From Ruminococcus sp. (lineage in GTDB: Bacteria > Bacillota > Clostridia > Oscillospirales > Ruminococcaceae), in NCBI GenBank assembly GCA_017543335.1, contig JAFYGE010000011.1, positions 62,001 through 126,000 of the forward strand: a stretch of DNA of 64,000 bases, read 5' to 3'. The translations under genes were made by a program, and so were the position numbers. Positions 44,622-53,044 of this stretch are shown one piece after another (positions within the stretch are counted from its first letter, which is position 1; every line of letters starts with the position of its first letter). The notes under the pieces were generated by a model. The model was not told the origin of the DNA and did not search any database. It saw nothing but the letters and a program-made list of their open reading frames with translations.

Positions 44622-45674
44622 ATGAAAGAAAAAATTTTGAACCTTGTTAAAAGTCCTGTTTTAGCCGCAGTACTTTTAATTTCAGGTCTTGTTATCGGTT
44701 TATGTGCGTATGCCGCTAAAAACACAAACGAGATACCGTCAGGTGATACCTCGTCTGTTCTAACAAAAGCTTCTGAAAACAAACGACCGGTAAGCAGCGA
44801 AATGGTATTCTCAGAGACAAGTAAAAAAGCTCACACAACTTCGCTCGTGACCACTAAAAAATCAACTACCACTTCCACTACAACAGTCACTACCACAATT
44901 GCCACAACAGAAGTTACTGCCGTTGTCACAGCTGCACCAACAGAAGCTCCCCAGCCTGAACCACAGCCGGAGCCTGAGCCGGAACCGGAGCCGCAGGATA
45001 CAGCTCCGCAGCCAACTCCGGGACAGCCGCTCTCCCCTTATCTTTATGCAGGTGTCTCTCCAAACAGTGCTTTTTATCAGGAAAGACTCGCTATATTGGG
45101 AGACTCAATAGCAACAGGCTACTCCCTATACGGTTACATTCCAAGTGCTCATAGTATCGCAAGAGAATCTGTCGGACTTTGGAACATCCATAACTATACT
45201 TTCAATTTCGGGTACGGCGATATGAACGTTTCAAATGCTGTCGCCTATATGCAGCCTCAGATAATAATGCTTTCAATAGGTATGAACGATCTCCCGAACC
45301 GCAATCCGGAATGGTTTGCCGGTCTGTACTCAGCTTTTGTAAATGAGGTACTCGCTGCTTCTCCAAATACATATATTATATGTGCAGGTATCACTCCTGT
45401 TGCCGACTATGTTACGTACAGTACCAACGAGAACATCCGCAACTATAATGCCGCCATTGAAAATGTGGTCAACAGTATGAATTCTGATAAGGTGTATTAC
45501 TTCGACGCCTACTCTGTACTTGCTGACAGCAATACACTCGCTTTAAGTCCGGCAAACTCCGGCGGCGACGGTATTCACATCGGCTCGGGAAGCTATAACA
45601 GCATCCTCACAGCTTTATTCAATTATCTTGATACAACTCCGATAATGGAGAATTTATCAAAGCAGAATCAATAA
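44622..45674 (+). CDS. Membrane-anchored SGNH/GDSL hydrolase with Thr- and Pro/Glu-rich linker
   Basis: 350 residues. One N-terminal helix (about 13-31) anchors the protein outside. A Thr-rich stretch (about 67-100) and a PEPQPEPEPEPEPQ stretch (about 105-125) form a wall-spanning linker. The catalytic domain (about 150-345) has the nucleophile Ser in LAILGDSIATGY, the block MLSIGMNDLPN, and the catalytic Asp/His in GGDGIHIGSGSY. Likely an esterase acting on cell wall or plant polysaccharide esters; the substrate is not shown by sequence. Confidence 0.9.
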   Translation: MKEKILNLVKSPVLAAVLLISGLVIGLCAYAAKNTNEIPSGDTSSVLTKASENKRPVSSEMVFSETSKKAHTTSLVTTKKSTTTSTTTVTTTIATTEVTAVVTAAPTEAPQPEPQPEPEPEPEPQDTAPQPTPGQPLSPYLYAGVSPNSAFYQERLAILGDSIATGYSLYGYIPSAHSIARESVGLWNIHNYTFNFGYGDMNVSNAVAYMQPQIIMLSIGMNDLPNRNPEWFAGLYSAFVNEVLAASPNTYIICAGITPVADYVTYSTNENIRNYNAAIENVVNSMNSDKVYYFDAYSVLADSNTLALSPANSGGDGIHIGSGSYNSILTALFNYLDTTPIMENLSKQNQ

Positions 45675-45681
45675 ATAAATA

Positions 45682-45724
45682 ACCCGAAAGCAGTTACCAA
45701 AATCGCTTTCGGGTTTGTTTTTTT
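45682..45724 (+). terminator. Terminator behind the SGNH gene
   Basis: AACCCGAAAGC / GCTTTCGGGTT stem followed by TGTTTTTTT, 8 bases after the stop. It also touches the end of the convergent SdpI-like gene. Confidence 0.88.
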
Positions 45725-46079
45725 ATTTGGAGTCATCGCTGAATTTCCTTTTCAACTGACATTCAGTCATAACTATTGAAACTATGATAGCCGCTATTTG
45801 AAAAAGCAATATAGCTAACTGGACAACAGCTCCACTTGTATCACCCTCTGCTAAAAATACAGAAACTATTGTAAATACAAACGAAACTATACCTATAATG
45901 CTCCATATCCTGCCGCATCTGTCATTAGCAAAATGCCATGCTTCTTCACTGGACATAGCTCTTTTTGTCCTGAAACCTATCGAGTAGTCTATCGCAGACT
46001 TAGCATATTTTACCATGCAATAGCCTCCAAGGAGCACTCCAAGCGACACTATTATGTTAACTATCATCAATACATCCAT
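45723..46079 (-). CDS. SdpI-family small membrane protein
   Basis: 118 residues with three hydrophobic segments (about 2-22, 60-80, 85-104). The motif IGFRTKRAMSSEEAWHFAND between the first two helices is the hallmark of the SdpI C-terminal domain, whose Bacillus member gives immunity to the SdpC toxin. No toxin gene is nearby, so it may simply be a housekeeping membrane protein of this family. It has its own promoter at 46105-46133. Confidence 0.82.
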   Translation of the reverse strand: MDVLMIVNIIVSLGVLLGGYCMVKYAKSAIDYSIGFRTKRAMSSEEAWHFANDRCGRIWSIIGIVSFVFTIVSVFLAEGDTSGAVVQLAILLFQIAAIIVSIVMTECQLKRKFSDDSK

Positions 46080-46104
46080 AATCTATCTCCTGTTCTTTTT
46101 AAGA

Positions 46105-46133
46105 ATTATATCACTAAGCAATATATTTGTCAA
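46105..46133 (-). promoter_or_regulatory. Promoter of the SdpI-like gene
   Basis: Minus strand TTGACA, 17 bases, TATAAT, ending 25 bases before the ATG; it directly follows the MATE gene terminator. Confidence 0.88.
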
Positions 46134-46134
46134 C

Positions 46135-46170
46135 AAAAAATCCTCTCCGTTTTATCAGAGAGGATTTTTT
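46135..46170 (-). terminator. Terminator of the MATE gene
   Basis: AAAAAATCCTCTC / GAGAGGATTTTTT stem, two bases after the MATE stop. Confidence 0.92.
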
Positions 46171-46171
46171 A

Positions 46172-47716
46172 TCATATTTTTCTTCCATGCTCGGCAAGGA
46201 ATTTCTGTCTTTGAAGTTCCTCGAACATATCCATTGTTCTGAATTCAAGTGTTGCCAGCGATATAGCTATCAAAGCCGACAGGAAGTCCGCTACCGGACC
46301 GGTATAGAGAATACCGTCTATTCCCATGAAAGCAGGCAGTACAAGAAGAATCGGCACAAAGAAGATTATCTGTCTTGTAAGTGACAATATAACACCTTTT
46401 ATCGGCTTTCCTATCGACGTGAAGAACGTTGACGTGATTGGCTGCAAACAGTTTATCCACGTAAAGAACAGGAATATCCTGAAAAATTTAGCTCCGAACT
46501 CATAATATCCGTCACTTGCGTGTTCATTTGCAAAGAGTCCGAGTATCTGTCTTGGAATCGTCTGGAACAGTGCAAATGCTAAAATAGATATGATAGCTCC
46601 GGCAGCCGTCGCAAGCCAGTACGCATCTTTAACTCGGTCATAACGTCTTGCACCGTAGTTGAAACTCTCAATAGGCTGTGTTCCCTGAGCAAGTCCTATA
46701 ACGATAGAGAACACTATCATGTTGACTTTCATAACGATTCCGGCACAAGCTATAGGGTCATCAGTACCATATTCAGAAAGTGCACCATAATGCTTGAGCG
46801 AATTATTCAGCACTATCTGTACTACTGCAATAGCTATCTGATTGAAAAACGATGCCATACCTATCGACATTACCCTCGATGTATGCTGAAAAATCGGAAC
46901 AAAGTGAGCTGCTCTGAGTTTCACAGTCTTATAGTGGCTGACATATACGATTACTATAACAGCAGATACTACCTGTCCGATAACTGTCGCCCATGCCGCA
47001 CCTTTCATGCCCCATTCCAACTGAAATACGAATATATAGTCGAGAACGGTATTTATCAAAGCTCCCGTGATGTTGCATATCATCGTCATTTTCGGACTTC
47101 CGTCAGCTCTTATGAGATGACCGCCTCCGGTAGTAAGTATGAGAAATGGGAAACCTATCGCTGTTATACTTACATAATCTTTAGCGTACGGCAATACCAT
47201 GTCTGAAGCTCCGAAAAGTTTCAGGAGCGGTTCAAGGAAGCCTATTGTTATACCGCAAAGTACAGCTCCGAACCCGACAAGCATTGTAAGTGCATTTCCG
47301 ACGTAATATCCGGCTTTTTTCTTATCTCCCATGCCCAATGCAAGGTTAAAGCAGGACGCTCCGCCTATTCCAAAGAGCAGTGCAAGTGCCATACATCCCG
47401 TAGTAAACGGAAACGCTATCGAAGTAGCCGCATTACCTAATGTACCAACTTTTCTTCCTATAAAGAACTGGTCTACTATATTATAAAGAGCACTTACCAG
47501 CATACCAACTATGCTTGGTATCGCAAATTTCAGCATTAGTGCTGTTACAGGAGCTGAACCCAATGGATTTCCTGCCGCACCATTTGGCGGTGGACCTCCT
47601 GCTCCAGGTGGTCTGCCCATTCCCGGTGGTGGTCCTCCCATTCCCGGAGGTGGTCCTCCAGTTGCACTGGCAAAGGTCGGATTACCCTCACCTTCTTTTA
47701 TATTTGCTTCATCCAT
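46172..47716 (-). CDS. MATE family efflux transporter with Pro/Gly-rich N-terminus
   Basis: 514 residues, twelve predicted membrane helices from about residue 58, with the typical first helix KFAIPSIVGMLVSALYNIVDQFFIG. MATE proteins export drugs or metabolites with Na+ or H+. The cytoplasmic N-terminus (about 20-50) is a repetitive Pro/Gly/Met stretch (GGPPPGMG twice, then GRPPGAGGPPPNG) that normal MATE proteins lack. Substrate unknown. GAGGG precedes the ATG, promoter at 47758-47786. Confidence 0.93.
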   Translation of the reverse strand: MDEANIKEGEGNPTFASATGGPPPGMGGPPPGMGRPPGAGGPPPNGAAGNPLGSAPVTALMLKFAIPSIVGMLVSALYNIVDQFFIGRKVGTLGNAATSIAFPFTTGCMALALLFGIGGASCFNLALGMGDKKKAGYYVGNALTMLVGFGAVLCGITIGFLEPLLKLFGASDMVLPYAKDYVSITAIGFPFLILTTGGGHLIRADGSPKMTMICNITGALINTVLDYIFVFQLEWGMKGAAWATVIGQVVSAVIVIVYVSHYKTVKLRAAHFVPIFQHTSRVMSIGMASFFNQIAIAVVQIVLNNSLKHYGALSEYGTDDPIACAGIVMKVNMIVFSIVIGLAQGTQPIESFNYGARRYDRVKDAYWLATAAGAIISILAFALFQTIPRQILGLFANEHASDGYYEFGAKFFRIFLFFTWINCLQPITSTFFTSIGKPIKGVILSLTRQIIFFVPILLVLPAFMGIDGILYTGPVADFLSALIAISLATLEFRTMDMFEELQRQKFLAEHGRKI

Positions 47717-47757
47717 ATTTATCCCTCTTCAAATTAAACATTAATAAATTCTTATTA

Positions 47758-47786
47758 ATTATACATCATTCAGACAAAAATTTCAA
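47758..47786 (-). promoter_or_regulatory. Promoter of the MATE gene
   Basis: Minus strand TTGAAA, 17 bases, TATAAT, ending 41 bases before the start codon. Confidence 0.75.
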
Positions 47787-47923
47787 TCGTTTTAATACAT
47801 CAATTCGATACTTTTAAAGAATTATTTTTATGCATATATCACAATTTACTTTATATACACTCATTATAAAATATAGTTGTGTGTTTTTTATTATTAAATA
47901 TATGAAATTTACCCCTTTCAGAC

Positions 47924-47952
47924 TTGACATTTTGCTGAAAAAATGGTATAGT
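47924..47952 (+). promoter_or_regulatory. Promoter of the ACT-domain gene and hom
   Basis: TTGACA, 17 bases, TATAGT, 70 bases before the ACT gene. The leader has a CGGCGGACGATTTGCGG stretch but no T-box or riboswitch that I recognise. The remainder of the 306-base gap back to the MATE gene is AT-rich with no frame. Confidence 0.82.
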
Positions 47953-48022
47953 AATTAAGTAATGCACAATTGTTCACCCACGGCGGACGATTTGCGGTAT
48001 TTTATTTTTTTGGAGTTTCAGT

Positions 48023-48466
48023 ATGGACAGAAAATCACAGTTGATAGTCGCTGATGCGAATGTCCTTCCTGACGTGTTTTCAAAGGTTCTGGAAGTTAAA
48101 AAGCTAATCGCTCAAAAAGGTGAAAAAAGCTTTGCATCCGCCTGTAAACGTGTCGGTATCTCAAGAAGTGCTTATTATAAGTATAAGGACAGTGTTTTTC
48201 CATATGAAGAGCTGTTTACAAGAAAGATAGTCAATTTATATCTCCTTCTCAGCGACAGTCCCGGAGTACTTTCAAGTGCTCTTGTTTTTCTTCATAATCT
48301 CAATGCGAATATCCTCACAGTGAATCAGAGCATCCCTATCGATGGTGCTGCTGCTGTTAATATCTCTTTGCGGCTCACTGATGACTCTGATGACGAGCTC
48401 GATTCGCTTAGCTTGATATCTGAACTCGAAGGCGTTCTTGAGGTCAAGATCCTCTCCGCCGAATAG
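48023..48466 (+). CDS. ACT domain protein (UPF0735, ThrR/PheB type)
   Basis: 147 residues. An N-terminal helix-turn-helix-like segment (KSFASACKRVGISRSAYYKYKD, about 34-55) is followed by an ACT domain (about 70-145, VNLYLLLSDSPGVLSSALVFL). The Bacillus homologue, first called PheB, is reported to regulate threonine biosynthesis. Here it sits 21 bases upstream of hom, which supports a regulator of the aspartate family acting on its own operon. Amino-acid ligand not shown by the sequence. Confidence 0.88.
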   Translation: MDRKSQLIVADANVLPDVFSKVLEVKKLIAQKGEKSFASACKRVGISRSAYYKYKDSVFPYEELFTRKIVNLYLLLSDSPGVLSSALVFLHNLNANILTVNQSIPIDGAAAVNISLRLTDDSDDELDSLSLISELEGVLEVKILSAE

Positions 48467-48487
48467 TTTTTTCCGGAGGTTCTTTTT

Positions 48488-49678
48488 ATGTCAGTTAAAT
48501 TTGCAGTTTTAGGCCATGGTGTTGTTGGTTCCGGTGTTGTTGAGCTTTTCTATAAAAATAAGAAAAGTATCGAAAAACGTGCCGGAACTGAAATGGATAT
48601 AAAATATATCCTCGATCTGAGAGAGTTCCCGGATTCACCATATCAGGATAAATTCACAAAGGATTTCAAGGATATCCTTAATGATGACGAAGTAACTTCA
48701 GTTGCTGAGTGCATGGGCGGTGTTGAACCTGCTTTTTCTTTCGTAAAAGCTTGCCTTGAAAGCGGTAAAAGTGTTTCAACATCAAATAAGGAATTAGTCG
48801 CAGAAAAAGGCGATATTCTCCTTAGAATAGCTAAAGAGCACAACTGCAATTTCTTCTTTGAAGCAAGTGTCGGCGGTGCTATCCCGATAATCCGTCCGCT
48901 TCACCGTTGTCTTGCAGCTAACGATATTACAAAGGTTGCTGGTATCCTCAACGGTACTACTAACTTCATACTTACAAAAATGTATCACGAAAATATGTCT
49001 TTTGAAGATGCCCTCAAGCTTGCTCAGGATCTCGGTTACGCTGAAAAAGATCCTACTGCTGATGTTGAAGGTCACGATGCTTGCAGAAAGATATGCATTA
49101 TTTCTTCTCTCGTTTACGGAAAGCACGTTTATCCAAGAAGCGTATACACTAAGGGTATATCAAAAGTCCAGCTCTGCGACGTAGCTGCTGCTGATGTTCT
49201 CGGACACGCTATCAAGCTCATCGCATCTGTAAGAAAGCAGGAAAATGGTAAGATATTGCCTGCTGTTATGCCAATGCTCATCTCTCATGAAAACATAATG
49301 GCTGGCGTAAATGACGTTTTCAATGCTGTTCTCGTGTACGGTGACGGTATCGACCAGACTATGTTCTACGGCAGAGGTGCCGGAAAGCTCCCGACTGCAA
49401 GTGCTGTTCTCGGTGACGTTATAGAAACTGCTAAGGCTAAAGATACTGTTCTTTCACAAACATGGGAATCTATCAATAACGACCTTTTCGTTGATGATAT
49501 AGATAATCTCAAAAACCGTTGGTATTTCCGTGTTCCTGCCGGAAGCAATGCTCCTGAGGGTTCATATGAACACGAAAGCGGCATCTCTTTCATCACTAAA
49601 GATGAACTCACATTTACTCAGGCTGCTGAAATGTCTGCTGAGCTCAACGCTCTCGCATTCCTCCCAGTTTTTGAATAA
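48488..49678 (+). CDS. hom: Homoserine dehydrogenase
   Basis: 396 residues. Reduces aspartate semialdehyde to homoserine on the way to threonine and methionine. NAD(P)-binding GHGVVGSGVVE starts the protein; the catalytic region has GILNGTTNFILTKM and DPTADVEGHDACRKI. It is shorter than the roughly 430-residue enzymes with a full ACT domain; only about 60 residues after the catalytic part could be regulatory, and the separate ACT protein upstream may take that role. CGGAGG precedes the ATG. Confidence 0.95.
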   Translation: MSVKFAVLGHGVVGSGVVELFYKNKKSIEKRAGTEMDIKYILDLREFPDSPYQDKFTKDFKDILNDDEVTSVAECMGGVEPAFSFVKACLESGKSVSTSNKELVAEKGDILLRIAKEHNCNFFFEASVGGAIPIIRPLHRCLAANDITKVAGILNGTTNFILTKMYHENMSFEDALKLAQDLGYAEKDPTADVEGHDACRKICIISSLVYGKHVYPRSVYTKGISKVQLCDVAAADVLGHAIKLIASVRKQENGKILPAVMPMLISHENIMAGVNDVFNAVLVYGDGIDQTMFYGRGAGKLPTASAVLGDVIETAKAKDTVLSQTWESINNDLFVDDIDNLKNRWYFRVPAGSNAPEGSYEHESGISFITKDELTFTQAAEMSAELNALAFLPVFE

Positions 49679-49685
49679 TTCTTCA

Positions 49686-49716
49686 AACCGGAAACTTTAC
49701 GTTTCCGGTTTTTTAT
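49686..49716 (+). terminator. Terminator behind hom
   Basis: AACCGGAAAC, five-base loop, GTTTCCGGTT and TTTT, eight bases after the hom stop. Confidence 0.9.
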
Positions 49717-49719
49717 TAC

Positions 49720-49763
49720 ATAAAAAAGCTTCTTACGTTCGACATAACATAAGAAGCTTTTTC
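49720..49763 (-). terminator. Terminator of the corrinoid transport operon
   Basis: AAAAAGCTTCTTA / TAAGAAGCTTTTTT with a 14-base loop, immediately after the ABC ATPase stop; works in either direction. Confidence 0.85.
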
Positions 49764-49764
49764 T

Positions 49765-50874
49765 TTATATTTCGTGCGGAAGTATTACTATTTTGCCCTC
49801 TTTTTCCGCAGTTTCTTTCAGAAGAAGATTTTTCTGATTCATCGCACCTATTTTTTCAGTACAAAAAATGACCTTGCTGCATACTCTCATCATCTCCAGA
49901 GCCTTATTGTAGTTTTGCTCTGAAATAGGCTCGTATGCACGTTCTGAAACTAACTTGACAGCAAGATGCTTTGCCAATGGATAGTCTATATCATTTTCGT
50001 GAATTATTCCAGCCGCAAATGGTATTCCCTCTCTTTGAAGTTTGTGGTAGACAGGTATACCGCATCCTCCGCCTCCTATGACAAATACGTCCGGAGTCCC
50101 TTCAACTCGTTTCGGCTCGGAAGAGCCGTACAATGGCTCGAATGTACCGTTTTTTATACTATATAGATCATTGATGTAACTGCCGGAAAAAACAAGTTCC
50201 GGAGTACCGTATTTGTCGGCTTTTGCGTCCTTTATGCACAAGACCTTATCAGAAAACCTCTGAGCGAGGTCAAGCTCATGAATTGTCATTACAACTGCGA
50301 TCTGTTTATCTCTTGCCAATTTTCTGAGAAGTGTCAGCAGTTCAAGCTTATGGTCTATGTCAAGGAATGATGTAGGCTCGTCAAGCAGCATTACTTCCGG
50401 CTCCTGAGCTATAGCTCTTGCAAGCATCACGCACTGACGCTGTCCGTCACTTATATTCCTGAAATCTACATCACGTAAATATGAGATGCCGGTCAGCGAC
50501 ATTGACTCCTCGACTATTTTTCTGTCCTCTTTTTCCAAAATTCCAAACATACCTGTATATGGGTATCTTCCGGTTGCAGCAATATCATAGCAAGTCATCA
50601 TTTCTGAATTTATCCGCTCAGTAAGCATAAGCGACATTTTTCTCGATAGTTCCTTTTCGCTCATCTCTGAGATGATTTTTTCACCTATATGTACTTTACC
50701 GCTAAGCAAAGGAAGCTGCGAGGCTATCGTCTTTAATATTGTACTCTTACCTGCTCCGTTAGGTCCGATTATAGATATGACTTCACCTGCTTTGACCTCA
50801 AAACTAACTCCGCTAACTACTATCTTCCTGCCGTATCCGACAGAAAGTTCTTCAGCCCTCAGCATCTCATACAC
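49765..50874 (-). CDS. ABC transporter ATPase (FecE/BtuD type) with extra C-terminal domain
   Basis: 369 residues. The ATPase (about 1-250) has Walker A GPNGAGKST at 37-45, signature ISDGQRQ and Walker B VMLLDEPTSFLD. A further 110 residues follow (about 258-369), containing VIGGGGCGIPVYHKLQREG and IIHENDIDYPLAKHLAV, which normal importer ATPases lack. I think similar tails occur in other clostridial importers, but I know no function; the GGGGCG stretch looks like a nucleotide- or cofactor-binding loop. Under the upstream cobalamin riboswitch it most likely powers corrinoid import. Overlaps the permease stop by eight bases. Confidence 0.88.
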   Translation of the reverse strand: MYEMLRAEELSVGYGRKIVVSGVSFEVKAGEVISIIGPNGAGKSTILKTIASQLPLLSGKVHIGEKIISEMSEKELSRKMSLMLTERINSEMMTCYDIAATGRYPYTGMFGILEKEDRKIVEESMSLTGISYLRDVDFRNISDGQRQCVMLARAIAQEPEVMLLDEPTSFLDIDHKLELLTLLRKLARDKQIAVVMTIHELDLAQRFSDKVLCIKDAKADKYGTPELVFSGSYINDLYSIKNGTFEPLYGSSEPKRVEGTPDVFVIGGGGCGIPVYHKLQREGIPFAAGIIHENDIDYPLAKHLAVKLVSERAYEPISEQNYNKALEMMRVCSKVIFCTEKIGAMNQKNLLLKETAEKEGKIVILPHEI

Positions 50875-51892
50875 TCCCCCTCTGTCGATTCCTTTTCAGC
50901 ATTATCATTATTACTACAGGAGCTCCGAAAAATGCTGTAACTGTACTTATGCTGAGCTCGACAGGTGCAAAAAGTATCCTTGCTACAAAATCACAAGCCA
51001 TGCACACAACTGCTCCGCCTAAAAAAGATGCCGGAATTATTATCAGAGGTCTTGAAGTTCCGAAAAGACTTTTCATAAGGTGAGGAACTGCAACTCCCAC
51101 AAAAGAAACAGGTCCTGCAAATGCCGTAACACAGGCTGATAAGACACTTGAAAGAAGTATGAGGACAATGCGGAACAGTTTTATATTTACTCCCATATTA
51201 CTTGCGTATTTTTCACCGAGCTGATATGCTCCAAGAGGCTTTGAAATGAAAAACGCTGCGATAAAGGCAGTAAATACTATCACTGACATATAACGAATAT
51301 CTTCCCAGTCTGTACCGGAAAAAGTTCCCATAGACCAGTTATGCAGATTTACTATATTTGAGTCGTCTGCAAACGTGACCGCAAGTTCAGTAATGGACGA
51401 ACACACATAGCCTATCATAACTCCGCTTATGATAAGCTGAGCCATATTTCTGACTTTTCCGGACATAAGAAGTATAAGTCCCATTGAGATCAAAGAGCCT
51501 ATGAATGACGCAAGCACCATTACCCCTGAGCCAAGAATTATACCGTTTTTAAGAGAAAATATCATTGCCAGTGCAACTGCAAGTTTAGCTCCGGACGATA
51601 TGCCAAGTACATAAGGTCCTGCTATAGGATTGCCGAAAAAACATTGCAGTAAAAATCCCGATACTGCAAGTGCTCCACCAAGTATCATAGCGGCAAGGCA
51701 CCTCGGCAGACGTATATCTATGATTATCCTGTGTACCGATATCGGTACGTCACCTCCGGTCAGTGCGGAGATCGTGTCATGCAGAGATATACTGCTGCTG
51801 CCTTTGACAAGATTCATGAAGAAAAAAATCAAAACTGTAACCGACAGCAGCACAAAACCTGCTATTATACGGATATTTTTCTTACAAGTCAT
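50867..51892 (-). CDS. FecCD/BtuC-type ABC transporter permease
   Basis: 341 residues with about ten membrane helices. Family signatures are RLPRCLAAMILGGALAVSGFLLQ, NPIAGPYVLGISSGA and the GPVSFVGVAVPHLMKSLFG cytoplasmic coupling segment. These permeases import iron-chelates, haem or vitamin B12; the riboswitch upstream makes a corrinoid the likeliest cargo. It lies 9 bases after the binding protein gene. Confidence 0.93.
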   Translation of the reverse strand: MTCKKNIRIIAGFVLLSVTVLIFFFMNLVKGSSSISLHDTISALTGGDVPISVHRIIIDIRLPRCLAAMILGGALAVSGFLLQCFFGNPIAGPYVLGISSGAKLAVALAMIFSLKNGIILGSGVMVLASFIGSLISMGLILLMSGKVRNMAQLIISGVMIGYVCSSITELAVTFADDSNIVNLHNWSMGTFSGTDWEDIRYMSVIVFTAFIAAFFISKPLGAYQLGEKYASNMGVNIKLFRIVLILLSSVLSACVTAFAGPVSFVGVAVPHLMKSLFGTSRPLIIIPASFLGGAVVCMACDFVARILFAPVELSISTVTAFFGAPVVIMIMLKRNRQRGSV

Positions 51893-51901
51893 ACTAACTC
51901 C

Positions 51902-53044
51902 TTATTTCAGGCGATGAAGATACGAAAGCTGCTCGTTGTCATTGGCTTCTCCAATAAAAATCGTGTGGAGGTCGAGTATCATATCGGCTGCACCTGTTGT
52001 CTGCTGGAACATATTCTGCTCGGTACACCAGACATTCCCCTCTTTTACAACTTTGAAGTCCTTTAAAATACTGCACTTTTCCAGCAATTGCTCCATAGAA
52101 TCAAGTCTTCCGTCAACAGTACTGTTATATATAAGATAATCAGCATCTTTTGCCGATTCGTAGAAAGTTTCGACCTGTATATTTATCGTGGACATTGCAT
52201 TGTCATCTACATTCAGGTCCTTGCCTGTGAATATGTACTTTCCGCCGGCAAGCTCTATCATCTTTGAGATATAGTCTCCCGGCTTTCTTGTGTTGATATA
52301 TCCATTTGGACTTACAGAGAAAAATGCTGCTTTCTTTCTTTCATTATCCGGTATTTCATCAGCAACAGCCGATTCAAACAAGTCAGACTTCTTTTTGAAA
52401 TACTCATCAGCTTCTTTGCTTTTTCCAAGGAGGAGTCCATACAACCGCATCCACTCCATTCTGCCGAGAGGATGCGATTCGTAACTTGAAAGCTCGACCA
52501 TTACCGGAATATCCAGTCTTTCGATCTGCTCCTTTACTTCCGGAGTGTGCCATATCATTGAGTTTTCAAGAACAAAGTCGCAATCGTTTTCGATAAGTGC
52601 CTCATAGTCCGGAGCACTGTACTTGCCTATATAGCTTATATCTTCGTTTTCAAGAGCTTCTGTCACCGACGGCAGACACCAGTCTTTTTTTGCAGTCGAG
52701 ATCATCTTTATCCTATCAAGCTCACCAAAGCCGTCAAATAGATCTACAGATGATGAAGATGCTGCATATATGTTGTCTATCGGCTGCCTGAGTATAGTGA
52801 TGTCTCCTGTATCTTCCGGAGCATCCTCACCCTCCGGCACGAGAAGGAACTCATCATCACCTATGATTATATGCGAAAAACCGTCTTCGTAATAATCAAC
52901 TTTAAACTGATCTGCATAATAAAGCTCCATTGAACCTGTCTTTTTCATTCCTGATAATACATCTGTATTCTCCTTTTTAAAGGAGCACGAACTGTTTATC
53001 ACCAGAAAAAATGCAGATGCAGCTGCAATTATTCTCTTCTTCAT
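51902..53044 (-). CDS. ABC transporter substrate-binding lipoprotein
   Basis: 380 residues. Signal peptide with lipobox (NSSC, Cys20). The body has the class III (BtuF/FhuD) pattern: IKMISTAKKDWCLPSVTEALENEDISYIG, DCDFVLENSMIW, LDIPVMVELSSYESHPLGRMEW. The EWMRLYGLLLG helix is typical of cobalamin- or siderophore-binding proteins. Overlaps the preceding lipoprotein gene by four bases. Confidence 0.88.
   Translation of the reverse strand: MKKRIIAAASAFFLVINSSCSFKKENTDVLSGMKKTGSMELYYADQFKVDYYEDGFSHIIIGDDEFLLVPEGEDAPEDTGDITILRQPIDNIYAASSSSVDLFDGFGELDRIKMISTAKKDWCLPSVTEALENEDISYIGKYSAPDYEALIENDCDFVLENSMIWHTPEVKEQIERLDIPVMVELSSYESHPLGRMEWMRLYGLLLGKSKEADEYFKKKSDLFESAVADEIPDNERKKAAFFSVSPNGYINTRKPGDYISKMIELAGGKYIFTGKDLNVDDNAMSTINIQVETFYESAKDADYLIYNSTVDGRLDSMEQLLEKCSILKDFKVVKEGNVWCTEQNMFQQTTGAADMILDLHTIFIGEANDNEQLSYLHRLK

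Noticed and set aside
45723..46079. SdpI-like gene as part of a bacteriocin-immunity locus
   Set aside because: No small secreted toxin or export gene is found nearby; neighbours are housekeeping or transport.
47953..48022. Possible riboswitch or T-box before the ACT-hom operon
   Set aside because: The leader is only about 60 bases and has no conserved T-box or lysine/SAM motif; regulation probably goes through the ACT protein.
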